From Archangium sp. (GTDB taxonomy: Bacteria > Myxococcota > Myxococcia > Myxococcales > Myxococcaceae), in the NCBI GenBank assembly GCA_030695565.1, contig JAUYRZ010000085.1, forward strand, positions 124,001 through 188,000: a DNA stretch of 64,000 nt, read 5' to 3'. A program made the translations under genes and the position numbers. How positions within the stretch are numbered: the first letter of the stretch is position 1; each line of letters begins with the position of its first letter. The notes under the pieces are model-generated. The model had not been told where the DNA came from. It was given only the letters and a program-made list of their open reading frames with translations, and made no database searches. Below are positions 1 to 6,988 of this stretch, one piece after another.

Positions 1-450
1 CACCTCGAGCGTCTTCATCACGTCGTACTGGCGGCGCACCATCGAGAGCAGCTTGCGGTTCTCGCGCTCCAGGTCGAGCTGCTCGAAGGCCAGGAAGAGG
101 GTCACCTTCAGCTCGGTGTCGTCCCAGGGCTTGGTGAGGAACCGGTAGATGTTGCCGTGGTTGATCGCGTCGACCGCGGTCTGCATGTCGGCGTGACCGG
201 TGAGCATCAGGCGCATCGTGTCGGGGTAGCGATCGCGCACGATCTTGAGGAAGTCGAGGCCGGTCATGTTGGGCATCAGGTGATCGCTGATCACCATGTC
301 GACCGGCTGGTCCTTCATCACCGCGAGGCCTTCGGCGGGCTCGGAGCCGAAGAAGAGCTCGTACCCCTCCTTGCGCAGGCTGCGGCGCAGCGCGTGAAGC
401 ACGTTCTCTTCGTCATCGACAATCAGGATCCGGCGGGGCGGAAGGGCCAT
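1..450 (-). CDS. Response regulator, RpfG-type receiver domain (3' end outside window)
   Basis: Reading the minus strand from the ATG at 450 gives an open frame that runs off the window edge, about 150 residues so far. It begins MALPPRRILIVDDEENVLHA, a receiver domain with the acidic pair DDE near residue 11. The phospho-acceptor Asp lies in VISDHLMP, and the conserved Lys lies in the FLTKPWDD segment. The 'TGHAD...AINHGNIYRFLTKPWD' stretch is typical of receivers attached to HD-GYP, histidine-kinase or GGDEF outputs (RpfG-like), and closely resembles the first receiver of the 1097-residue hybrid kinase at 34062..37355. A helical linker (LERENRKLLSMVRR) follows, so an output domain probably continues beyond the edge. 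Its identity cannot be told from here. Confidence 0.85.
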   Translation of the reverse strand, partial: MALPPRRILIVDDEENVLHALRRSLRKEGYELFFGSEPAEGLAVMKDQPVDMVISDHLMPNMTGLDFLKIVRDRYPDTMRLMLTGHADMQTAVDAINHGNIYRFLTKPWDDTELKVTLFLAFEQLDLERENRKLLSMVRRQYDVMKTLEV

Positions 451-495
451 GTGAATCTCCTCGGGGTGTGGGACTTCAAGGCAGGTGCCAGCGGA

Positions 496-1680
496 TCACG
501 GCGTGATTGCGGGCGTCTGGGCTGAGGGGGAGGGGGGTGACGCGCTCCCCTGGGGTACGACCCACCCGGAGCTGGAGCGCAGCGCCTGGACGATGCGGGC
601 CTGCACGTCGGGTTCGACCCACAGCACGCGCACGCGGCCGTTGGTGCGGGTGACCAGCACGCGCTGGCCTTCAGCGGGCACCGGTTCGTGCACGGCGAGC
701 TGCTCGAGATCACCCAGCCGGCCACCGGCCACCACCACGTGCGAGAACCCGGCGCAGGCGCCTTTGAGGCACTCGATGGGGCTGACGGCGAGCTGGGTGA
801 CGATGAGCCCGGGGTGAGTCGGGTGTTGGTGTGACTGGCGCCCGGTGACCTGCACCAGGGCGATCTCCGAGGCCCGGCTCACCGCGGCAGGCAGGGGCTC
901 GGCGGCGAGGCTGATCGCGGGCACCAGCGCGACCAGGGCGAGGCGGCGGCTGCGTTTGAGCAGGGCGAGCATCATCATCGGCAGCAGCAACCAGACGGGC
1001 GAGCTGGCGGTCGAGCTGCAGCCGGCGAACACCGGGGGCACCGCAGACGGCTCTGGCTCCAGGCCGTACAACGAGAGCAGGCCGTCACGATCGTCGGCCT
1101 TGAGGGTGCGCTTGCTCACCTCGCCGGGGGGCGCCGAGGGGTACATCACCAGATCCTCGGTGGCGTTGTTGTGCATCAGCCCCAGCACGTGGCCCAGCTC
1201 GTGGGTGATGGTGTTCTGCACGTCGTCGAACTGGCGCTCGTCTTTTGCCGCTTCGGGCAACACCTTGAAGCGGTGCGACTCGACGTTGAAGGCCACGTCG
1301 GCGTCGAGCAGCTCGTTGGTGCGCGCGTTGAGGGTGACCAGGGTCACCGCCAGCGCGTCTTCAGAATAGGGCCAGTCTTCCAGCACGAGGATCGAGTTCT
1401 GGTTGTCGCTGGCGCCGACCACGTAGCCCATGGGCTTGCCTTCACCGATGGTCATGGAGACCTCGAGGTACGGCGTGGCGTCTTCGAAGTTCTTCACTGC
1501 GGCGGCGATCGCCGTCTCAGCGCGCGAGTCGCGGAGGAGCTGACCCGCCTTCGCGTCGAGCACCATCACCAGCGGCTTGCCCCAACGAACGAGATCACCT
1601 TCGGAGTCGGTGCGGACATCCCACGCGGCGCAGGGAAGACTCAGGGTTAGGCAGAGGAGAGGAAGAAGTTTGTGCAGCAC
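496..1680 (-). CDS. Matrixin-like secreted metalloprotease fused to a second secreted domain
   Basis: 394 residues with an N-terminal signal peptide (cleavage near AAW, residue 20). A zinc-protease motif HELGHVLGLMH lies at 160-170 (metzincin HExxHxxGxxH), with a Met-turn VMYPS at about 178-182, as in matrixin (M10) proteases. At 219-246 the protein carries AGCSS, a hydrophobic stretch and KRSRR, which looks like a MYXO-CTERM-type surface-sorting tag. Such tags normally end a protein. Here the frame continues for about 150 residues. It goes first through a signal-peptide-like LALVALVPAISLAA, then through a beta-rich region (EIALVQVTG..., VLVTRTNGRVRVLWVE) resembling proteins often encoded beside such proteases. 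A fusion of two adjacent genes by loss of a stop codon is inferred. Protease assignment is strong; the fusion reading is moderate. Confidence 0.8.
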   Translation of the reverse strand: MLHKLLPLLCLTLSLPCAAWDVRTDSEGDLVRWGKPLVMVLDAKAGQLLRDSRAETAIAAAVKNFEDATPYLEVSMTIGEGKPMGYVVGASDNQNSILVLEDWPYSEDALAVTLVTLNARTNELLDADVAFNVESHRFKVLPEAAKDERQFDDVQNTITHELGHVLGLMHNNATEDLVMYPSAPPGEVSKRTLKADDRDGLLSLYGLEPEPSAVPPVFAGCSSTASSPVWLLLPMMMLALLKRSRRLALVALVPAISLAAEPLPAAVSRASEIALVQVTGRQSHQHPTHPGLIVTQLAVSPIECLKGACAGFSHVVVAGGRLGDLEQLAVHEPVPAEGQRVLVTRTNGRVRVLWVEPDVQARIVQALRSSSGWVVPQGSASPPSPSAQTPAITP

Positions 1681-1821
1681 GGTGAACCTCCGTGCCGTGC
1701 GTTGAGCAGCCTGCGTGCCATGGGCTCTTCCGAGCGGGGAGCGCCGCTCGGCTGGAGTCGCGCGTCGCAGGTGGGCCCGAGCTGACCCGCATCACGGCGA
1801 ATTCACGAACATGACGCGCCA

Positions 1822-2442
1822 TCAACATGTCTCGTTTGGGCCCTCCTCCGATTCAAAACTCGAAGCGTCCGGATCGATCACCGGTGGCTTCTTGCCGAGC
1901 CCGAAGGCCCCCTTGAGCACCCGCTCGAGCCGCTCCGCCTCGGCCTGCTGAGAAGGCGGAATGTGCGCGACGAGCACCTCTCGAAGCAGACCGCCGTCAC
2001 GTTCGAAGTCGACGCACAGACAGCTCGCCCCATCGGCCTGCGGCAGCAGCTCAGCCGCGCGCACCGAATCGAACGGCACCACCAGGGTGAGCGCATGGCC
2101 CGCGATGGGCGAGGTGAAGTCGAGGCGCAGACTCACCGTTCCAAAGTTCGCCACGAAGCGGCGCTGCCGTTTCTCGAACCGCTCCATCAGCACGGCCGCG
2201 CCGATGCCCGCGGCGCCGAGCACCACCAGCACGAGGGCGGTCGAGAAGTCGGCCTGCAGAATCAACGCGCCGACCGAGAAGAGCAGAAACGCGACGCCAC
2301 CGAGCCAGAGCGCACTGGAGCGCCAGGTGGCCTTCCGCTTGGCGGTCTCGCCGATCAGCATCGACGGCTCGTAGCGGAGCGACACGTCGCCCAACGCGGT
2401 GGGCGCGGGGTTGCTCTCGAGCGCGTCGGAGAAGCTCGCCAT
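1822..2442 (-). CDS. Conserved membrane protein of unknown function
   Basis: 206 residues from the ATG at 2442 (MASFSDALES). I prefer this start to one 33 bases upstream because the preceding gene's TGA (2444-2446) lies directly before it as TGAAATG, which suggests translational coupling. Two adjacent hydrophobic segments (about residues 45-80: LWLGGVAFLLFSVGALIL and TALVLVVLGAAGIGAAVL) form a membrane hairpin, flanked by a basic loop (ERFEKRQRR). The C-terminal half is a soluble domain (LRLDFTSPIAGHALTLVVPF..., CLCVDFERDGG), possibly PH-like, ending in an acidic tail. I recognise no family. Confidence 0.7.
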   Translation of the reverse strand: MASFSDALESNPAPTALGDVSLRYEPSMLIGETAKRKATWRSSALWLGGVAFLLFSVGALILQADFSTALVLVVLGAAGIGAAVLMERFEKRQRRFVANFGTVSLRLDFTSPIAGHALTLVVPFDSVRAAELLPQADGASCLCVDFERDGGLLREVLVAHIPPSQQAEAERLERVLKGAFGLGKKPPVIDPDASSFESEEGPNETC

Positions 2443-2443
2443 T

Positions 2444-2800
2444 TCAGTGAATTCTAAACCTCGCCGCCGCCGCAACGGCGCAGGTCAGGGCCAGAGCAGC
2501 CGAATGAACGACGCCGAAACGCTCCAGGCTGTGGCCGAGGCCTCCGTAGAACTTCCGGGCCAGCAGCAGGAGCACGAGGGAGAGGCCGTACGCTCCAGCG
2601 AGGTCAGCGATCGGCACGTTCGCCAGACTGCCGATCCCGAACTCCGTCAGCCCGAGGCCCGCGGCCAGGAGCAAGGTGAGCCAGGGGTCTCGCTCCTTCG
2701 TGAGCTTCATCGCGGAACCCACCACCGCAATGAGCAGAATCTCTGAAGGCCCTGCCCGGCCTGGCTTTTGTTTCAAGTCTTCGTGGAGGTCTGAAGGCAT
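2444..2800 (-). CDS. Small integral membrane protein, unknown function
   Basis: 118 residues starting MPSDLHEDLKQKPGRAG. Four hydrophobic stretches are visible (SEILLIAVVGSAM, WLTLLLAAGLGLTEFGIG, LAGAYGLSLVLLLLA, HSAALALTCAVAAAA), so most of the protein sits in the membrane. It is immediately upstream of, and probably coupled to, the membrane gene at 1822..2442 through TGAAATG, so the two products may act together. No family recognised and no catalytic motif seen. Confidence 0.6.
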   Translation of the reverse strand: MPSDLHEDLKQKPGRAGPSEILLIAVVGSAMKLTKERDPWLTLLLAAGLGLTEFGIGSLANVPIADLAGAYGLSLVLLLLARKFYGGLGHSLERFGVVHSAALALTCAVAAAARFRIH

Positions 2801-2830
2801 GAGTTCATCGGAACAGACATCTCGCCCGCT

Positions 2831-3520
2831 TCATCCCTGCATGGCAGACCAACCAGAGGTCTTGGGCTGTGTCTCCCACTTGCTCTGATTCAGAAGCGTC
2901 TGACTTCCTTGCTCCCTCGCAGCAAGCCACTGGTCATGCGTCAATGGGACGAGTTGGAGAACGTTCAGACTCATCTTTCCGTTCAAATCTCCGGTCGCGG
3001 CCAACAGGTAGCGCTGGTCTTCCATGCGCTTGCTCAGGTTGGGGAAGTCAAGAAGAGCTGCCTCTTCACGAGCAGGCACGAGAACGAAATCTCTCAGGCC
3101 AAAGAACTCGGCCCCCCAGAGATCAAAAGCGTTGAACGCCCGCTCATCGACGCCGGCAGAAGCGACATCATGCGAAAGCATGAAGAGAAACTGGGCGATC
3201 CTGGGCTCGGAGGACTGTGAGTAGGCGATAAACTCCACATGCGGCGCGGAGCCTGATGGCGTTTGGGGGACGAGGCTCAAGCCAGCGGTCAGATAGGTGT
3301 AGTGGTCTCTCCCAGCACGAGGTGCGAATTCGAGCACCAGGAACTCGGGCCGGTTCGGCAGTTCCATCCCCGGATTCGGCTTCCACTCGTTGCTTGGGTC
3401 ACCGAGGAAGTCGACCACATGGGAGATCCAGCGCGAACGAGCCGCCCACTGAGCTTCCACAATCCATTGAGCCGCGCTCGTGGGGGCACGTTCCTTCTTC
3501 TTTCCAAACCATCCAAACAT
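2831..3520 (-). CDS. Suppressor-of-fused (SUFU)-like domain protein
   Basis: 229 residues beginning MFGWFGKKKERAPTSAAQW; cytoplasmic, with no signal peptide or membrane segment. The central pattern resembles the bacterial SUFU-family fold (Pfam PF05076): 'YLTAGLSLVPQTP' followed by 'PHVEFIAYS', then 'FGLRDFVLVPAREEAALLDFP' and 'LLQLVPLTHDQWLAAREQGSQTLL'-type segments. In that family the motif 'L.P.t..E..Q....G...L' near the C-terminus is characteristic. Bacterial members are often immunity proteins of polymorphic toxin systems. No toxin gene is adjacent here, so that role is not supported. Family call is moderate and function unknown. It sits just downstream of tRNA-Glu but is separated from it by a terminator. 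Confidence 0.6.
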   Translation of the reverse strand: MFGWFGKKKERAPTSAAQWIVEAQWAARSRWISHVVDFLGDPSNEWKPNPGMELPNRPEFLVLEFAPRAGRDHYTYLTAGLSLVPQTPSGSAPHVEFIAYSQSSEPRIAQFLFMLSHDVASAGVDERAFNAFDLWGAEFFGLRDFVLVPAREEAALLDFPNLSKRMEDQRYLLAATGDLNGKMSLNVLQLVPLTHDQWLAAREQGSQTLLNQSKWETQPKTSGWSAMQG

Positions 3521-3574
3521 GGTCGTTTCCCTCTCACCGCCTGCACTGCGGTCGATCTCCCCCCAGAAACGCCA

Positions 3575-3602
3575 AAGGCCCCGAGGGTGAGCTCGGGGCC
3601 TT
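3575..3602 (-). terminator. Terminator hairpin downstream of tRNA-Glu
   Basis: An 11-bp perfect stem (AAGGCCCCGAG / CTCGGGGCCTT) with a 6-base loop, followed on the minus strand by TTTGGCGTTTCT. It separates the tRNA-Glu transcript from the SUFU-like gene. The U tract is imperfect. Confidence 0.65.
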
Positions 3603-3632
3603 CAGTGTTTGCCCGGGGACGTCCGGGACTTT

Positions 3633-3705
3633 TGACCCTGCCGGGATTCGAACCCGGGTTTAAGCCGTGAGAGGGCTCCGTCCTAGGCCACTAGACGACA
3701 GGGCC
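3633..3705 (-). tRNA. tRNA-Glu (anticodon CTC)
   Basis: A 73-base cloverleaf reads on the minus strand from 3705. The acceptor GGCCCTG pairs with CAGGGTC. The D arm contains GTCTAGTGGCCTAGGAC, typical of bacterial tRNA-Glu. The anticodon loop is CTCTCAC (anticodon CTC) on a GAGCC/GGCTT stem, and the T arm is CCGGGTTCGAATCCCGG. The discriminator is A; the 3' CCA is not encoded. It decodes GAG, the dominant Glu codon in this GC-rich sequence. Confidence 0.95.
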
Positions 3706-3738
3706 GATCCGCAACAACGAACTGCAAAAGCGGCGCGG

Positions 3739-3767
3739 GAAGTACGGGAATCGCGCCGGAGTGTCAA
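3739..3767 (-). promoter_or_regulatory. Putative sigma-70 promoter of tRNA-Glu
   Basis: On the minus strand a consensus -35 TTGACA (3762-3767) is followed after 17 bases by TACTTC (3739-3744), a weak -10. Initiation would give a leader of roughly 25-30 bases before the tRNA at 3705. Supported by motif and position only. Confidence 0.5.
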
Positions 3768-3816
3768 CCCACTTGTTCACGTTCGATTCGCCATGAAGCT
3801 GACCGTGAAAAACGAA

Positions 3817-3847
3817 GCCCCGGGTCCTCTTTCAGAGAACCCGGGGC
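3817..3847 (-). terminator. Strong intrinsic terminator downstream of tRNA-Gly
   Basis: The minus strand forms a 14-bp stem (GCCCCGGGTTCTCT with AGAGGACCCGGGGC, one G-U pair) with a GAA loop, followed by TTCGTTTTT. A classical rho-independent terminator for the tRNA-Gly transcript. Confidence 0.85.
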
Positions 3848-3853
3848 GACTTG

Positions 3854-3926
3854 AGCGGCGGAAGGGATTCGAACCCTCGACCCTGAGCTTGGGAAGCTCA
3901 TGCTCTACCAACTGAGCTACCACCGC
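3854..3926 (-). tRNA. tRNA-Gly (anticodon CCC)
   Basis: A 73-base cloverleaf on the minus strand from 3926. The acceptor GCGGTGG pairs with CCGCCGC, with one T-G pair. The D arm contains AGCTCAGTTGGTAGAGC. The anticodon stem TGAGC/GCTCA encloses TTCCCAA, giving anticodon CCC. The T arm is GAGGGTTCGAATCCCTT. The 3' CCA is not encoded. It reads GGG codons. Confidence 0.95.
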
Positions 3927-3935
3927 GTGGTTCGA

Positions 3936-3965
3936 TGAATAGCCGCACCCGCTTCGGTGCGTCAA
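3936..3965 (-). promoter_or_regulatory. Sigma-70 promoter of tRNA-Gly
   Basis: Minus-strand TTGACG (3960-3965) and TATTCA (3936-3941) are separated by 18 bases, and the expected start lies within a few bases of the mature tRNA 5' end at 3926. Both hexamers are one or two bases from consensus. Confidence 0.7.
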
Positions 3966-4153
3966 CGCTTTCGACTACTTCTTCACTTTGCGGTGAAATG
4001 GAAGCACGCACCCAAAGTTGAGCAGCAGGCGTCACGAGGCCGCGCCCTGCCACAACCGAGCGAACACCCGCAGCGTGGTATGAGCCGCCCGCCTCGGGTG
4101 TCCCACGCGAACGGGCTCGCGTGTCACAAGCACCGGCAGGGAGTGGTCTTTCG

Positions 4154-4669
4154 ATGGGGCCGCCAACGAGCGGAGGGCTGACCCGTGACGAGGTGCAGCG
4201 TCTCTATGCGCAGTTCGCGCCGGTGGTGTTCCGCCGTGCCCGGGTGCTGCTCGCTCGTGACGCGGACGCGTGGGACGTCGTCCAGGAGGTTTTCGAGCGC
4301 ATGTTGACCCACGGTGCAGCCTTTCGCGGCGAGTCGAGACCGATGACGTGGGTCTACCGCGTCACCACCAACGTCGCGCTCAACCAGATCCGCAGCCGCA
4401 AGCTGCGCGAGCCGTTGTTGACCGTCGTGCCGATCGAGCCCTCGACCTCGGTCGATGACGTGGAGGCGCGCCAGTTGCTCACGCGCTGGCTGGCGCACCT
4501 CGATGATCGCGAGATCGAAGTGGCCAGCCTGCTCTTCATCGACGGGCTCACCCAGCAGGAGGTCGCCGACGTGCTCGGCCTCTCCCGCAAGACGATCGTG
4601 CGCGAGGTGGAAGAGCTGCGGCAGAAGCTGGAAGCGCTCGGTGCGTTGCCGGAGGGAGTCGAGTCGTGA
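4154..4669 (+). CDS. ECF-type RNA polymerase sigma factor
   Basis: 171 residues from ATG 4154. This start is preceded by GGGAG about ten bases upstream; an in-frame GTG at 4121 is the alternative. Region sigma-2 is visible at about residues 14-75 (QRLYAQFAPVVFRRARVLL, DAWDVVQEVFERML, SRPMTWVYRVTTNVALNQIRSR). Region sigma-4 lies near residues 105-155 (DREIEVASLLFIDGLTQQEVADVLGLSRKTIVREV), the HTH that binds the -35 element. It overlaps the downstream anti-sigma gene by 4 bases (GTGA), the usual arrangement of an ECF factor held by its own membrane anti-sigma factor. The linked caspase-like gene is a likely target or partner. Confidence 0.92.
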   Translation: MGPPTSGGLTRDEVQRLYAQFAPVVFRRARVLLARDADAWDVVQEVFERMLTHGAAFRGESRPMTWVYRVTTNVALNQIRSRKLREPLLTVVPIEPSTSVDDVEARQLLTRWLAHLDDREIEVASLLFIDGLTQQEVADVLGLSRKTIVREVEELRQKLEALGALPEGVES

Positions 4670-5241
4670 GCGAACATCTGTCTGCGCTGCAGCTCGATGA
4701 GGTGGTCGCGGGGCTCGGCGAGGCGCCTGCGCACCTGAGCCATTGCGCGCAGTGCAGGCAGCGGGTCGAGCAGCTGCGTGCGCAGAGCGCGGCGTTCATG
4801 GCGCGCCCGGAGGCGAAGCGGCAGCTCGAGGCGCTGGCGCCCAACCCGCAGCGGGGATCGTTCTTGCGAGTGCTCGCCATCGCGCTGCCGCTGGCCGCGG
4901 GGATCGCCTTGTTCTTCGCCTGGCCGCGCGCGGTGCCTGAGGACCGGGTCAAGGGCGCTCCGACCCTCCTGCTGCTGGATGGCGCGGGGAACACCGTGAC
5001 GCATGCGACGCCGGGCAGCCGGCTGACGCTCGCGGTGGGCGCTGCGGGGTTCTCGCGCGTCGAAGTGTTCGCGGTCGATGCGGAGGGAAAGAAGGAGTCG
5101 CTGTATTCGGGCGCAGTGACGGCAGGGGCGCGGGTGCCGCTCACGCAGCTCGAGGTGACGCCCGGTGATGTGACGGTGACCGCGGTGTTCGAGCGCGACG
5201 CTCAACGGGAGAGCGTCAGCGTGAAGTTGGCCGTTCCATGA
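4666..5241 (+). CDS. Membrane-anchored zinc anti-sigma factor
   Basis: 191 residues, GTG start inside the sigma factor's stop (GTGA). A zinc-binding anti-sigma (ZAS) motif H23-x3-C27-x2-C30 (HLSHCAQC) lies in the short cytoplasmic N-terminal part. One transmembrane helix follows at about 66-85 (FLRVLAIALPLAAGIALFF). The periplasmic part of about 100 residues has a beta-rich look (TLLLLDGAGNTVTHATPGSRLTL...). ZAS proteins sequester the cognate sigma factor at the membrane until a periplasmic or redox signal releases it. Its own stop overlaps the caspase-like gene start (ATGA), so all three genes are translationally linked. Confidence 0.85.
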   Translation: MSEHLSALQLDEVVAGLGEAPAHLSHCAQCRQRVEQLRAQSAAFMARPEAKRQLEALAPNPQRGSFLRVLAIALPLAAGIALFFAWPRAVPEDRVKGAPTLLLLDGAGNTVTHATPGSRLTLAVGAAGFSRVEVFAVDAEGKKESLYSGAVTAGARVPLTQLEVTPGDVTVTAVFERDAQRESVSVKLAVP

Positions 5242-6869
5242 TGCGTTGGACGATAAAAGACCTCTCCTTGCGAAGCGGGGAGAGGTCGGCCGAAGGCCGG
5301 GTGAGGGGGCTTCGGGGTGCGCCATTGGCCCCTCACCCCAACCCTCTCCCCGCTTCGCAGGGAGAGGGAGTTCTTCTTCTGATCACGCTGCTGATCGCCC
5401 TGCCCGCCTCCGCTGAAGGCCGGCGCTTCGGTCTGGTCGTCGGAGAAAACCGTGGGCTGGCCGCCGAAGAGCAGCTCCGCTTCGCCGAGACCGACGCGCG
5501 GAAGGTGAAAGAAGCCCTCGTCGACGTCGGCGGTTTCGCCGCGCAAGACGTCACCGCGGTCGCCGGAGCCGATGCCACCACCGTGCGCACCGCCCTCACC
5601 CGGCTTCGGGAATCGATGGGCCCCGGACCCCACGAGCGGCTGATCATCTACGTCTCCTCACACTCCGGCGACGGCATGCTCCACCTCGCGGGCACCGAGC
5701 TCCCGCTGCAGGAACTCGTCGACTTCATGCGCGCGGCCCCGGTGCAGGTGGGGCTGCTGGTGATCGACGCCTGCCAATCAGGCCGCGTGACGCAGCTCAA
5801 GGGCCTCAAGGCCACCGGCGTCCCGGCGACGCGCATCGAAGCCTCGGGGGTCGAAGGCCGCGTGCTCATCTCGGCTTCGGGCGCCGACGAATACGCGCAG
5901 GAGAGCGATGCGCTGCAAGGCAGCTACTTCACCCACTACCTCGTGACCGGCCTGCGCGGCGCCGCCGACACCTCGCGCGACGGCAAGGTCACGCTCGACG
6001 AGGTGTATGGCTGGGCCTGGGCGCGCACCATCGAGGCCACCTTCTCTTCTCGTGGCGGCGTGCAGCGCCCCGCGTTCTCGGTCGACCTGCGGGGCGCAGG
6101 TCAGCTCATCCTCGCGGAGCCCCAGCGCAGCGTCTCGCGGCTGACCCTCGACGTGCGCGCTCCGGGCCGATGGCTGGTGGTCTCCGAGGCCACGGGCAGC
6201 GTGTTCGCCGACGTCGACAAGGCGGAAGGTCCGGTCTCGCTCGCACTGCCGCCGGGCAGTTACCGCGTGCAGCTGCGGGTGCCTGACGGCGTGATGGAGC
6301 GCGTGGTGGTCGTGCCCGCGACGGGCGGCGCCACCTTGACCGGCGGTGATCTCGAGCAGGCGTCCTTGCTCCGCGTCGCGAGGAAAGGCGGTGAAGAGAC
6401 CCGGCTGGTGATCTCCGCCGGAGCAGGCATCGCTTCGGGGTTCCTGAGCGGCCTCGTGGTGCAGCCCGGCGCCGAGCTGCGCGTGCGCCGCGACGGGTAC
6501 CTGCTGGGCCCGCTCAATCAGCTCTCCGCGGCCTTCGCGTGGCGTGAGGGCACTTCGGCCACCTTTCACCAGACCGAGCTCGAGCTGCGCCTCGGCACGG
6601 GACACCGGTTCTCCTGGTCGCGCGCCAGCCTCGCCCTCGGCGTGGAGACGGGGCCGATGCTCATTCTTCAGGACGGCCTGCCCGACGGCACCGCCCGCAC
6701 CAGCCTGGGTCTGGCGCTCGCGCTCGCGCTCGAAGGCCGGGTGCGCCTGGTGGGCCCGCTCGAGTTCTTCGTGCACGGGACGGCGGGCGGTGCGGTGGTG
6801 AAGAAGCTCACCGGCACCACCCTCGCCCCTCGCCTCGGCGGCACCGTGGGGTTGGCGCTCGGCTTTTGA
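5238..6869 (+). CDS. Secreted caspase-like protease (peptidase C14) with C-terminal beta-barrel-like region
   Basis: 543 residues, start at the ATGA overlap with the anti-sigma gene. Residues 9-44 are the translation of an inserted palindromic repeat, followed by a signal peptide core (VLLLITLLIALPASA, 45-59). The caspase fold begins RRFGLVVGENRG. The catalytic His is H142 in YVSSHSGDG, and the nucleophile is C179 in VIDACQSG, both intact. After about residue 290 there is a PEGA-like beta domain (APGRWLVVSEATGSVFADVD...). The last 150 residues or so alternate hydrophobic and polar residues and end in GLALGF, like a small outer-membrane barrel. A secreted, outer-membrane-tethered caspase homologue under an ECF/anti-sigma switch is inferred. 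Confidence 0.8.
   Translation: MMRWTIKDLSLRSGERSAEGRVRGLRGAPLAPHPNPLPASQGEGVLLLITLLIALPASAEGRRFGLVVGENRGLAAEEQLRFAETDARKVKEALVDVGGFAAQDVTAVAGADATTVRTALTRLRESMGPGPHERLIIYVSSHSGDGMLHLAGTELPLQELVDFMRAAPVQVGLLVIDACQSGRVTQLKGLKATGVPATRIEASGVEGRVLISASGADEYAQESDALQGSYFTHYLVTGLRGAADTSRDGKVTLDEVYGWAWARTIEATFSSRGGVQRPAFSVDLRGAGQLILAEPQRSVSRLTLDVRAPGRWLVVSEATGSVFADVDKAEGPVSLALPPGSYRVQLRVPDGVMERVVVVPATGGATLTGGDLEQASLLRVARKGGEETRLVISAGAGIASGFLSGLVVQPGAELRVRRDGYLLGPLNQLSAAFAWREGTSATFHQTELELRLGTGHRFSWSRASLALGVETGPMLILQDGLPDGTARTSLGLALALALEGRVRLVGPLEFFVHGTAGGAVVKKLTGTTLAPRLGGTVGLALGF
5267..5370. repeat. Full-length palindromic CTCTCCC/GGGAGAG repeat, inside a coding sequence
   Basis: Two inverted half-sites, each with a short internal palindrome: CCTCTCCTTGCGAAGCGGGG and CCCCGCTTCGCAGGGAGAGG, joined by a GGTGAGGGG...CCCCTCACC inner stem. 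It lies wholly within the caspase-like CDS and keeps the frame. It is the same family as the copies at 33966-34060, 55287-55329 and elsewhere in the window. Confidence 0.85.
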
Positions 6870-6872
6870 TCT

Positions 6873-6910
6873 CCCTCTCCCCCCTCGCGGGGAGAGGAAA
6901 GGGTGAGAGG
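6873..6910. repeat. Half-length CTCTCCC/GGGAGAG palindromic repeat
   Basis: CTCCCTCTCC...GGGGAGAGG followed by GGGTGAGAG, directly after the stop of the caspase-like gene. It could act as a transcript-end hairpin, but it has no U tract. Confidence 0.6.
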
Positions 6911-6988
6911 CCGATCGCCCTGAGATGTCCCACGAGGGGCGGCGCAAGTGTCGAACCCCCGACCGATGACAGCTAAGAGGGCGCTCGC

